DNA of 64,000 nt from Cellulomonas chitinilytica. GTDB taxonomy: Bacteria; Actinomycetota; Actinomycetes; Actinomycetales; Cellulomonadaceae. Of the stretch, positions 38,909 through 46,731 are shown piece by piece (the first letter of the stretch is position 1; the number at the start of each line of letters is the position of its first letter). The notes under the pieces are model-generated. The model saw only the letters and a program-made list of their open reading frames with translations, had not been told where the DNA came from and did no database searches. The DNA lies in assembly GCF_016862675.1 (NCBI RefSeq), contig NZ_BONK01000002.1:310001-374000 (forward strand), given 5' to 3'. Made by a program: the position numbers and the translations under genes.

Positions 38909-40570
38909 TCAGGCGAAGGCGCGACCGGGGACGGCGTCCACGAGCGCACGCGTGTAGGGGTGCTGCGGGTCCTCCAGGACGGCCTCGGTGCGGCCCCGCT
39001 CGACGACGCGGCCGTGGCGCAGCACCACGACGTCGTCGCAGAGGAACCGCACGACGCCGAGGTCGTGGGAGATGAACAGGTAGGTCAGGCCGCGTTCGGC
39101 GCGCAGCCGCGCGAGCAGCGCGAGGATCCGGGCCTGCACGGACAGGTCGAGCGCCGAGACCGGCTCGTCCGCGACGACGAGCGTCGGCTCGCTGGCCAGG
39201 GCCCGGGCGATGCCGACGCGCTGCCGCTGGCCGCCGGACAGCTCGTCGGGCCGGCGGTGCCGGAACGCGCGGGGCAGCTCGACCTCGTCGAGCAGCTCGT
39301 CGACACGCCGGTCGACCCCGCCGCGCGGGAGGTCGACGTGGTTGAGCTCGAGCGGCTCGCGGAGGGTCTGCGCGACGGTCAGCCGGGGGTCCAGCGACGC
39401 GTAGGGGTCCTGGAACACGTACTGCACGTGCCGCCGCCAGTCGCGGCGCTGCCCCCGGTTCTGCGCCCGCAGGTCCGTGCCCTCGAACTCGACGGACCCG
39501 TGGTCGGCGGTCTCCAGGCCGGTGACGATGCGGGCGAGCGTCGTCTTCCCGGACCCGGACTCCCCCACGATGCCGAGCGCCTGGCCGCGTGCGACGGTGA
39601 GGTCGACGCCGTCGAGCGCGGCGTGCCGCACCCGTCCGCCCGGTCCCCGCACCGCGAACGACCGGCGCAGGTCGCGGACGACGAGCTGCGGGGACTCATC
39701 GGCCGCCACCGCGACCGGCGTCCGGGTCAGCCGGCTCGGCACCGCGGCGAGGAGCCGCCGCGTGTACTCGTGCTGCGGGTCCGCGAGCACGTCGTGCGTC
39801 GGGCCGGACTCGACGACGACGCCGCCCGACATCACGTGCACGTGCTCGGTCCGGTCGGCGATGACGCCGATGTCGTGGCTGACGAGCAGCACGCCGAGGC
39901 CGAGCCGCGCCCGCAGGTCGTCGATGAGGTCGAGCACCTGGGCCTGCACGGACACGTCGAGCGCGGTGGTCGGCTCGTCGGCGATCAGGAGCTGGGGCGA
40001 GCGGGCCAGCGCGATCGCGATGACGACCCGCTGGTTCAGGCCGCCCGAGAGCTCGTGCGGGAACGCGGCGAGCGTCTTGTCGACGTCGTCGATCCCGACG
40101 AGCCGCACCAGCTCGGCCGCACGGTCCGCTGCGTCGCGACGGGCCGTCCCGGCCGGCAGCGCGTCCCGGAGCTGCGTCCGGATGCGCAGCCGCGGGTTGA
40201 GCGACGGCGTCGGGTTCTGGAAGACGACGCCGAGGTGCCCGCTCAGGTGGGCGCGCGCCTCCCGTTCGGGCAGCCCGAGCACCTCACGCCCGGCGACGTC
40301 CACGGTGCCGCCCTGCACGTGCACGGCGGCCGGCAGGAGCCCGGCGACCGCGAGCGCCGTCAGGGTCTTGCCCGACCCGGACTCCCCGACGAGCCCGACG
40401 CTCTGCCCCGGTCGCACGGTGAGGTCGACGCCGCGCACGAGCGGCAGCGCGTCCGGCGGCTCGTGCCGCTGGGGACGCAGGCCGACGACGAGGTCGCGGA
40501 CGACGAGCGTCGGTGCTGCGGTCCCGGGAGCGGTCCGCTCGGTGAGGGCTGTGCTCGTGTCAGTGCTCAT
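38909..40570 (-). CDS. ABC importer ATP-binding protein, two fused NBDs
   Basis: A 553-residue fusion of DppD- and DppF-like ATPases. First domain: Walker A GLVGESGSGKTLTALAVAG, signature ELSGGLNQRVVIAIALA, Walker B LLIADEPTTALD. Second domain: GIVGESGSGKTTLARIVTG, ELSGGQRQRVGIARALA, LVVADEPVSALDLSVQ. Both carry the peptide-transporter C-terminal extension (HEYTRRLLAAVP and HPYTRALVDAVP). The ATG at 40570 overlaps the permease stop. Confidence 0.93.
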   Translation of the reverse strand: MSTDTSTALTERTAPGTAAPTLVVRDLVVGLRPQRHEPPDALPLVRGVDLTVRPGQSVGLVGESGSGKTLTALAVAGLLPAAVHVQGGTVDVAGREVLGLPEREARAHLSGHLGVVFQNPTPSLNPRLRIRTQLRDALPAGTARRDAADRAAELVRLVGIDDVDKTLAAFPHELSGGLNQRVVIAIALARSPQLLIADEPTTALDVSVQAQVLDLIDDLRARLGLGVLLVSHDIGVIADRTEHVHVMSGGVVVESGPTHDVLADPQHEYTRRLLAAVPSRLTRTPVAVAADESPQLVVRDLRRSFAVRGPGGRVRHAALDGVDLTVARGQALGIVGESGSGKTTLARIVTGLETADHGSVEFEGTDLRAQNRGQRRDWRRHVQYVFQDPYASLDPRLTVAQTLREPLELNHVDLPRGGVDRRVDELLDEVELPRAFRHRRPDELSGGQRQRVGIARALASEPTLVVADEPVSALDLSVQARILALLARLRAERGLTYLFISHDLGVVRFLCDDVVVLRHGRVVERGRTEAVLEDPQHPYTRALVDAVPGRAFA

Positions 40571-41481
40571 CGGGCGGCTCCGTGGTTGCCGGGGCGGCCC
40601 GTGCCGAACCGCTCCGCGAGTCCGTCGCCCAGCAGCTGCAGGCCGACGATGGTGACGATCAGTGCGAGGCCCGGGAACAGCGCGAGCCACGCGGCGGTGG
40701 ACAGCCGGGCCTGGCCGGCGGCGACCATCTGCCCCCAGTCCGGCTGCGGCGGCTGCACGCCGAGGCCGAGGAAGCCGAGGCTCGACTCGAGCAGCAGCAC
40801 CGCGGACGCACTGAGGGTCACGGCGACGAAGAACAGCGGCAGCACGCTGGGCAGCAGGTGCCGGCGCCCGACGTCCCACCGCCCGGCCCCGGCGACACGG
40901 GCGGCCTCCACGTACGGCTGCCGGACGACGGCCCGTGCGTGCCCGCGGATCACCCGGAACGTGAGCACCCACGCGCCGAGCACGAGCACCGCGACGAGCG
41001 GCACGAACGAGTTCCCGACGAACGAGAGGATGACGATCGCGAGCACGATGGTCGGGACGGCGAGCTGAACGTCCGCGAGGCGCCCGGCGACGGCGTCGAC
41101 GGCCCCGCCGAACAGCGCCCCGGCGACGGCGAGCCCGAGCCCGAGGACGGCGGCGACGAGGCTCGCGACGGCGGTGATCGCGAGCGCGGACCGCCCGCCG
41201 AACACGACGCGGGTGAGCAGGTCGCGGCCGAGCTCGTCGGTGCCGAACGGGTGCGCGGCCGACGGTGCCTGCAGGATCGCGGTGAAGTCCTGCGCGAGCG
41301 GGTCCCCGACGAGCACGGGAGCGGCGATGGTCACGAGCACGACGACGCCGAGCACGACCGCCCCGGCGACGCCCGCGGCCCCGAGTGTCCGCCGGCGGCG
41401 CGACAGGCCGACGTCGGAGGCGGCGGGGTGCGTCGCGGTGGGCGCGTCCTCGACGAGGATCGCGGCGATCTCGGTGGTCAT
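40567..41481 (-). CDS. ABC importer permease, DppC-like
   Basis: A 304-residue membrane protein of the peptide/nickel permease family. N-terminal span (LGAAGVAGAVVLGVVVLVTI), then the family block HPFGTDELGRDLLTRVVFGG, five more membrane segments and the ATPase-contact loop EAARVAGAGRWDVGRRHLLP. The ATG overlaps the stop of the DppB-like gene (ATGA). Confidence 0.92.
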   Translation of the reverse strand: MTTEIAAILVEDAPTATHPAASDVGLSRRRRTLGAAGVAGAVVLGVVVLVTIAAPVLVGDPLAQDFTAILQAPSAAHPFGTDELGRDLLTRVVFGGRSALAITAVASLVAAVLGLGLAVAGALFGGAVDAVAGRLADVQLAVPTIVLAIVILSFVGNSFVPLVAVLVLGAWVLTFRVIRGHARAVVRQPYVEAARVAGAGRWDVGRRHLLPSVLPLFFVAVTLSASAVLLLESSLGFLGLGVQPPQPDWGQMVAAGQARLSTAAWLALFPGLALIVTIVGLQLLGDGLAERFGTGRPGNHGAAR

Positions 41482-42476
41482 GAGCGCAACCTCGGTTCGA
41501 TGACGGCGGCGAGGACGTCGACGAGCAGGTTGATCAGCACGAAGCCGACGGCGATCACGAGCACGCAGACGATGACGAGCGGGTAGTCGCGGTTCTGCAC
41601 GGCGTTGATGGAGAGCTGGCCGATCCCGGGCCAGCCGAAGATCGACTCGGTGACGACGGCGCCGCCGAGCAGCACGCCGGCCTGGATGCCGACGACGTTG
41701 AGCGTGGTGCCGAGCGAGTTGCCGACCACGTGCCGGCGCAGCAGACGCCCCCGTCCGATCCCGGTGGCCCGCGCGGTGCGCACGTGGTCGGCGTGCAGCA
41801 CGTCGACCAGCGCGGTGCGGAACACGCGCGCCACGGCCGGCACGAACGCGACCGCCAGGGTGAGCCCGGGCAGGACCAGTCCGAGCGGACCGGTGGACCC
41901 CGTGGCCGGGAGCCAGCCGAGCCAGACGGCGAGCACGAGGGTGGCGAGGATGCCGAAGAAGAACGTGGGGATGCCGTCGAGCGCGACGGCGATGCTCAGC
42001 GGCACCCGTCGCGTCCACACGGACCGCCCGGTCGCGGACAGGTACCCGATCGTGCCTCCCACCAGCACGCCGAGCGTGAGACCGACCGCGCCGAGCTCCA
42101 GGCTGGCGCCGAGCCGCTCCAGGGCGATGGGCACCGGGTCGGCGCCGTACCGGATCGAGTCGGGGAAGTTCCCGCGCAGCACCTGGCCGAGGAACGTGAC
42201 GTACTGCTCCGGCACCGGGCGGTCGAAGCCCATGAGCCGGGTGAGCCGTTCGGCCTCCTCCGGCGGGGCGTCGGGCGCGACGAGCAGCAGGGCGGGGTTG
42301 CCCGTCGAGTAGAGGGCGAAGAACACCAGGGTGACGGCGCCCCACACGGCGACGAGGCCGGTGAGCAGCCGGCCGCCGAGGTAGCGCGGGCTGAGCGGGA
42401 GGCGCAGGCCGCGCAGCCACGCGACGAGCGCGGTGAGCGTCGGCGGAGCCGCGGGTCGGGCGTCGAGAAGTGCCAC
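41478..42476 (-). CDS. ABC importer permease, DppB-like
   Basis: A 332-residue membrane protein of the peptide/nickel permease family. Motifs: LLTGLVAVWGAVTLVFFALY in the first span, GFDRPVPEQYVTFLGQVLRG, and the EAA-type loop VRTARATGIGRGRLLRRHVV. GTG 42476 was chosen because AAGGA lies about 8 nt upstream; the longer frame runs into the attenuator region. It is the first large gene of the operon downstream of the cysteine leader peptide. Confidence 0.9.
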   Translation of the reverse strand: MALLDARPAAPPTLTALVAWLRGLRLPLSPRYLGGRLLTGLVAVWGAVTLVFFALYSTGNPALLLVAPDAPPEEAERLTRLMGFDRPVPEQYVTFLGQVLRGNFPDSIRYGADPVPIALERLGASLELGAVGLTLGVLVGGTIGYLSATGRSVWTRRVPLSIAVALDGIPTFFFGILATLVLAVWLGWLPATGSTGPLGLVLPGLTLAVAFVPAVARVFRTALVDVLHADHVRTARATGIGRGRLLRRHVVGNSLGTTLNVVGIQAGVLLGGAVVTESIFGWPGIGQLSINAVQNRDYPLVIVCVLVIAVGFVLINLLVDVLAAVIEPRLRS

Positions 42477-42531
42477 GGGAGGTCCTTGGAGGCAGGCCCG
42501 AGCGAGGTCGGGAGAGGGAGCGCGCACGGCT

Positions 42532-42605
42532 CCGCGGTCGTGCGGGAGCGGGCGGCGGCGCGGGACCGCGGGGACGAACGCTGCGGCCCTCGGTCAGCCG
42601 AGGGC
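42532..42605 (-). promoter_or_regulatory. attenuator-like hairpins after the leader peptide
   Basis: Two hairpins lie between the leader peptide stop and the DppB-like start: GCCCTCGG-CTGA-CCGAGGGC (42605-42586) and a larger one with CCGCGGTC/GACCGCGG arms (42571-42532). With the Cys codons of the leader just upstream they form a plausible attenuator in which ribosome stalling changes folding. No U-run is visible, so termination could be Rho-dependent or the control translational. Confidence 0.55.
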
Positions 42606-42625
42606 GGATGCGTCGCGACGAGGCG

Positions 42626-42709
42626 TCAGCGGCAACACGGCGCGCAGTGCGCGGGGTGCGCACGGCGTGCGCGGAGCAGCGGCAGGGCCGTGCGGGTGTG
42701 CGTCGACAT
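42626..42709 (-). CDS. cysteine-rich leader peptide
   Basis: A 27-codon frame with a perfect GGAGG 6 nt before its ATG. The peptide is Arg/His-rich (MSTHTRTALPLLRARRAH) and ends HCAPCCR just before the stop, giving three Cys codons in the last six. Cys-rich upstream peptides controlling sulfur genes through ribosome stalling are established in Actinobacteria. Here the peptide precedes an importer operon with monooxygenase genes and is followed by hairpins. Low cysteine would stall ribosomes and allow operon expression (inference). Confidence 0.75.
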   Translation of the reverse strand: MSTHTRTALPLLRARRAHPAHCAPCCR

Positions 42710-42829
42710 GGAACGCCTCCGGAGGGGCGGCTCAGCCTGCGGCGACGAGTGCCGCGGGTCTGGTGTGCCCGGGGGCACCCCGTGGGGTGCTGCGCCACCA
42801 GCCGAGCGCTGACGGTGACGCGGTGCCGG

Positions 42830-42878
42830 AAGTTAGGTGGGCCGGACGGGAAGGTCAACGGCCCCGAGAGGGCGTCTC
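42830..42878 (-). promoter_or_regulatory. promoter with GAGACG element, leader peptide/importer operon
   Basis: On the minus strand: GAGACG (42878-42873), 14 nt, TTGACC (42858-42853), 17 nt, TAACTT (42835-42830). Transcription would start near 42823 and reach the leader ATG after about 115 nt. Confidence 0.8.
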
Positions 42879-42940
42879 GCCATCCGGGATCCGGTGCCTG
42901 AGCCGACGGATTTCATGCGGCGCCACATGGCGAGACGCCC
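42870..42940. promoter_or_regulatory. perfect 14-bp inverted repeat between divergent promoters
   Basis: GGGCGTCTCGCCAT (42870-42883) and ATGGCGAGACGCCC (42927-42940) are exact reverse complements. Each arm lies 11 nt from the -35 box of its own divergent promoter. The arrangement suggests two activator sites in mirror image, one for each importer operon. The rest of 42710-43022 shows no gene. Confidence 0.7.
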
Positions 42941-42980
42941 GAGGCGATGCCTTGACCGGCCTGCACGTCCGCCCTACTTT
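42932..42980 (+). promoter_or_regulatory. promoter with GAGACG element, second importer operon
   Basis: GAGACG (42932-42937), 14 nt, TTGACC (42952-42957), 17 nt, TACTTT (42975-42980). The leader to the ATG at 43023 would be about 36 nt, so the in-frame ATG at 42915 lies upstream of the transcript start and is not used. Confidence 0.8.
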
Positions 42981-43022
42981 CCGGCGTCCCCGAGGAACCG
43001 CACCCCCGAACCCTGGAGCACC

Positions 43023-44018
43023 ATGACCCGCTACCTGGCCGTCCGCCTGGCCCAGGCGCTCGGCGTCCTGTGGGCGGCGTACACGGTCTCGTTCGTGGTC
43101 CTGTACGCCCTGCCCGGCGACCCCGTGTCCCTGCTGTACGGCGGCGACTCGAGCGACATCTCCCCCGAGCAGCTCGCCGCGGTGCGTGCGGAGTACGGGC
43201 TCGACCGGCCGCTGCCCGTGCAGTACCTGACCCAGCTCGGGCACGTCCTGCAGGGCGACCTGGGGACGTCCGTGGTGAACGGCCGGCCGGTCACGGACCT
43301 CGTCGCGGAGGCCGTCCCGCCCACGGCGCAGATCGCCGCGCTCGGACTGGTCCTCGCGCTCGTCCTCGGCGGCGGGCTCGCCATCGTCGCGACGTACGTA
43401 CGCAGCCGGGCGCTCTCGCACACGCTGCTGTCGCTGCCCCCGCTCGGGGTCGCGATCCCGTCGTTCTGGTTCGGCCTCACGCTCGTGCAGTGGTTCTCCT
43501 TCACGTTCCCGGTGTTCCCCGCGGTCGGGAACAAGGGGTTCGCGTCGCTCGTGCTCCCGGCGATCACGCTCGCGCTGCCCACCGGGGCGCTCGTCGCGCA
43601 GATGCTGTCGCGCAGCCTGCTCGGCACCCTGCACGAGCCCTGGGCGGACACCGCGCGGGCGAAGGGCGCCGGCCGGGTCCGCGTCCACCTGCGGCACGCG
43701 CTGCGCAACGCCGCCCTCCCCACGCTCACCGTCACGGGACTCGTGATCGGCGGTCTGCTGTCCGGCGCGGTCGTCACCGAGACCGTGTTCTCACGCGCGG
43801 GACTCGGCCGGCTCACCGCGACGTCGGTCGGAGCCCAGGACGTCCCGGTGGTGCAGGGCATCGTGCTCTTCGCCGCGACCGTGTACGTGCTGGTCAACCT
43901 CCTCGTGGACGTGCTGTACCCGCTGCTGGACCCGCGGATCGTGCGGGTGCGGCGGCCACGCGCGGCCGCCGCGCCGACTGGCCCAGCCGGTGAGCCGGCG
44001 CTGGTGGGTGCCGCATGA
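43023..44018 (+). CDS. ABC importer permease, DppB-like
   Basis: A 331-residue inner-membrane protein of the peptide/nickel permease family. Motifs: AYTVSFVVLYALPGDPVSLL, EYGLDRPLPVQYLTQLGHVL and the ATPase-contact loop DTARAKGAGRVRVHLRHALR. The ATG at 43023 has GGAG about 6 nt upstream. It is the first gene of a second complete importer, divergent from the one at 35-42 kb. Confidence 0.92.
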   Translation: MTRYLAVRLAQALGVLWAAYTVSFVVLYALPGDPVSLLYGGDSSDISPEQLAAVRAEYGLDRPLPVQYLTQLGHVLQGDLGTSVVNGRPVTDLVAEAVPPTAQIAALGLVLALVLGGGLAIVATYVRSRALSHTLLSLPPLGVAIPSFWFGLTLVQWFSFTFPVFPAVGNKGFASLVLPAITLALPTGALVAQMLSRSLLGTLHEPWADTARAKGAGRVRVHLRHALRNAALPTLTVTGLVIGGLLSGAVVTETVFSRAGLGRLTATSVGAQDVPVVQGIVLFAATVYVLVNLLVDVLYPLLDPRIVRVRRPRAAAAPTGPAGEPALVGAA

Positions 44019-44950
44019 CCGCCGTCGACGCGCTCACCCCGCTCGCCGACCCGACCGCGGACCGGAGCGCACCCGGCGACGCCGGGGTCCGTGGCCGGGA
44101 CGAGGACCTCGTCGCCCGCCACGTCTGGCGCGGCCGGCTCGCCGACGTCCTGCGGCGCCCCGGGCTCCTCGTCGCGCTCGTGTGGGCCGGGCTCGTGCTG
44201 GTCGCCGCGTTCGCGCCGCACGTCCTCGCGTCCGGCGACCCGCTCACGGGCGTCCCGGCCGACAAGCTGCAGGGCCCGTCGGGCTCGCACTGGTTCGGTA
44301 CCGACCAGCTCGGCCGCGACCTGTTCACGCGGGTCGTGCACGGCACGCACCTGACGCTCGAGGCGGCCCTGGTCGCCGTGGGCGTCGGGCTCGTGGTCGG
44401 CTCCTTGCTCGGGCTGCTCGCCGGCTTCGTCGGCGGCGTGCTCGACGACGTGGTCATGCGCACGGTCGACGTGCTGCTCTCCATCCCGTCGCTCCTGCTG
44501 TCCCTCGCGCTCATCACCGCGCTCGGGTTCGGCACGATCAACGTCGCGGTCGCCGTCGGCCTCGCGAGCGTCGCGTCCGTCGCCCGGATCATGCGCTCCG
44601 AGGTGCTCCGGGTCCGCACGTCCGTGTACGTCGAGGCCGCGCACGCCGGCGGCAGCCGGTGGTGGTCGGTGCTGTTCCAGCACGTGCTGCCGAACTCGGC
44701 CGGTCCCGTCGTCGTGCTCGCCGCGCTGGAGCTCGGCGCCGCGATCCTCGCCGTGTCCGCCCTGAGCTTCCTCGGGTACGGCGAGCCGCCGCCCGCCCCC
44801 GAGTGGGGCGCGCTGGTCTCCGGCGGGCGCGACTACCTGCGCACGTCCTGGTGGCTCACGACGCTGCCGGGCCTGACGATCGCCGCGAGCGTGCTCGCCG
44901 CCGGTCGCATCTCACGCGCCCTCGACGGCGACCGGGCAGGTGCCCGATGA
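44015..44950 (+). CDS. ABC importer permease, DppC-like
   Basis: A 311-residue permease. A long polar N-terminus (about 45 residues) precedes the first span (GLLVALVWAGLVLVAAFAPH). The family block HWFGTDQLGRDLFTRVVHGT and the EAA-type loop VEAAHAGGSRWWSVLFQHVL are present, plus YGEPPPAPEWGALVSGGRDY near the end. Its ATG overlaps the previous stop (ATGA). Confidence 0.92.
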   Translation: MTAVDALTPLADPTADRSAPGDAGVRGRDEDLVARHVWRGRLADVLRRPGLLVALVWAGLVLVAAFAPHVLASGDPLTGVPADKLQGPSGSHWFGTDQLGRDLFTRVVHGTHLTLEAALVAVGVGLVVGSLLGLLAGFVGGVLDDVVMRTVDVLLSIPSLLLSLALITALGFGTINVAVAVGLASVASVARIMRSEVLRVRTSVYVEAAHAGGSRWWSVLFQHVLPNSAGPVVVLAALELGAAILAVSALSFLGYGEPPPAPEWGALVSGGRDYLRTSWWLTTLPGLTIAASVLAAGRISRALDGDRAGAR

Positions 44951-46611
44951 GCGAACGCCTGCTCACCGTCGCGGACCTCGCGGTCACGTACCGCACGCGG
45001 CACGGCGACGTCCGCGCGGTCAAGGACGTGTCCCTGCACGTCGACGCCGGCGAGACCGTCGCGCTCGTCGGCGAGTCGGGCTCCGGCAAGTCCACGACGG
45101 CCGCGGCCGTCGTCCGGCTGCTCGCGGACGGCGCCCGCATCGAGCGCGGCACCGTCGACCTGCTCGGGCACGACGTCGCGCACGCCTCCCCCCGCACGCT
45201 GCAGGCCGTCCGTGGCCGGCTCGTCGGGCTCGTGCCGCAGGACCCGACCGTGTCGCTCAACCCGGTCCAGCGGATCGGCGACCAGGTCGCCGAGGTCCTG
45301 CGGATCCACGGGCTCGTGGGCCGTCGCGGCGCCGTGGTCGCCGCCGTCGAGGCGCTCCGGGCCGCCGGCCTGCCCGACCCGGAGGTCCGCGCACGGCAGT
45401 ACCCGCACGAGCTGTCCGGAGGCATGCGGCAGCGAGTCCTCATCGCGATCGCGCTCGTCGCGAAGCCGCGCCTGCTCGTGGCCGACGAACCGACCAGCGC
45501 GCTCGACGTCACCGTGCAGCGCCAGATCCTCGACCACCTCGAGACCCTCACGTCGGGGACCGGGACCGGCATCCTGCTCATCACGCACGACCTCGGGGTC
45601 GCCGCCGACCGGGCCGACCGCATCGTCGTGATGTCGCAGGGACGCGTCGTCGAGCACGGCACCCCGGACGCCGTCCTCGGGTCGCCGCAGGACGCGTACA
45701 CGCGGGCGCTGCTCGCCGCCGCGCCGAGCCTGCGCGGCGCACGGGTCCGGCCGCGGGTCGCCTCGGCGAGCAGCACGACCGGACCGCCCACGGTCGACCC
45801 CGCGGTCGGCCCCGTGCTCGAGGTCCGGCACCTCGTCAAGGACTTCGCGCTCCCCCGGTCGGCGGGTGGCGGCCGGCTGCGCGCCGTCGACGACGTGTCG
45901 TTCGCGCTGCCCCGAGGACGCACGCTCGCCCTCGTCGGCGAGTCCGGGTCCGGCAAGTCGACGACCGCGCGCCTCGCGCTGCGCCTCACCGACCCGACGT
46001 CCGGCACGGTCCTCGTCGACGGTCAGGACGTCACCGGCACGCACGGCGAGCACCTGCGTGCGCTGCGGCGGCGCATGCAGGTCGTGTACCAGAACCCGTA
46101 CGCGTCGCTCGACCCGCGCTGGTCCGTCGAGCGCATCGTCACCGAGCCGCTGCGAGCCTTCCGCGTCGGCGACCGGCGCACCCGCGCCGCCCGTGCGGCC
46201 GAGCTCCTCGACGTCGTCGCGCTGCCCGCCACGGCGCTGCAGCGCCGGCCGGCCGAGCTGTCGGGCGGCCAGCGGCAGCGCGTCGCCATCGCCCGCGCGC
46301 TCGCGCTCCAGCCGGAGGTCGTCGTGCTCGACGAGCCGGTCTCCGCGCTCGACGTCTCGGTCCAGGCGCAGGTCCTGGACCTGCTCGCCGGCCTGCAGGA
46401 AGGGCTCGGGCTCAGCTACCTGTTCATCTCGCACGACCTCGCGGTGGTCCGTCAGGTGGCCCACGAGGTCGCGGTGCTGCAGCACGGCCGGGTCGTCGAG
46501 CAGGGGGCCGTCGAGGCCGTCTTCGCGGACCCCCGGGCGGAGTACACGGCCGAGCTGCTGTCCGCGATCCCCGGGGCCCGCGTCCGCGCCACCACCGGAG
46601 GTGCGCGATGA
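44947..46611 (+). CDS. ABC importer ATP-binding protein, two fused NBDs
   Basis: A 554-residue DppD-DppF-like fusion. First domain: ALVGESGSGKSTTAAAVV, signature ELSGGMRQRVLIAIALV, LLVADEPTSALDVTVQ. Second domain: ALVGESGSGKSTTARLAL, ELSGGQRQRVAIARALA, VVLDEPVSALDVSVQ. Both Walker A, Q-loop (VPQDPTVSLNP and VYQNPYASLDP) and H-loop elements look intact. Starts at ATG 44947, overlapping the permease stop. Confidence 0.93.
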   Translation: MSERLLTVADLAVTYRTRHGDVRAVKDVSLHVDAGETVALVGESGSGKSTTAAAVVRLLADGARIERGTVDLLGHDVAHASPRTLQAVRGRLVGLVPQDPTVSLNPVQRIGDQVAEVLRIHGLVGRRGAVVAAVEALRAAGLPDPEVRARQYPHELSGGMRQRVLIAIALVAKPRLLVADEPTSALDVTVQRQILDHLETLTSGTGTGILLITHDLGVAADRADRIVVMSQGRVVEHGTPDAVLGSPQDAYTRALLAAAPSLRGARVRPRVASASSTTGPPTVDPAVGPVLEVRHLVKDFALPRSAGGGRLRAVDDVSFALPRGRTLALVGESGSGKSTTARLALRLTDPTSGTVLVDGQDVTGTHGEHLRALRRRMQVVYQNPYASLDPRWSVERIVTEPLRAFRVGDRRTRAARAAELLDVVALPATALQRRPAELSGGQRQRVAIARALALQPEVVVLDEPVSALDVSVQAQVLDLLAGLQEGLGLSYLFISHDLAVVRQVAHEVAVLQHGRVVEQGAVEAVFADPRAEYTAELLSAIPGARVRATTGGAR

Positions 46612-46658
46612 GCACCTCGTGTCGTTGCGGCCTGCGTCGCACCCCGACGAACGCCTGA
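46608..46658 (+). CDS. 16-codon Cys-containing ORF before the binding protein gene
   Basis: MSTSCRCGLRRTPTNA, with an ATG overlapping the ATPase stop by 4 nt, so ribosomes could restart there. Two Cys codons are spaced by one residue. A GC-rich hairpin-forming region follows before the binding protein ATG at 46732. It may be an intercistronic leader adjusting binding protein synthesis to cysteine; equally it could be a chance ORF. Confidence 0.35.
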   Translation: MSTSCRCGLRRTPTNA

Positions 46659-46731
46659 CCCCGGGCGCGCGTCGGCCCACGCCGGCCGGCCCCGCACGTC
46701 CCGCCTGCCCCCGTCACACCCAGGAGCACCC

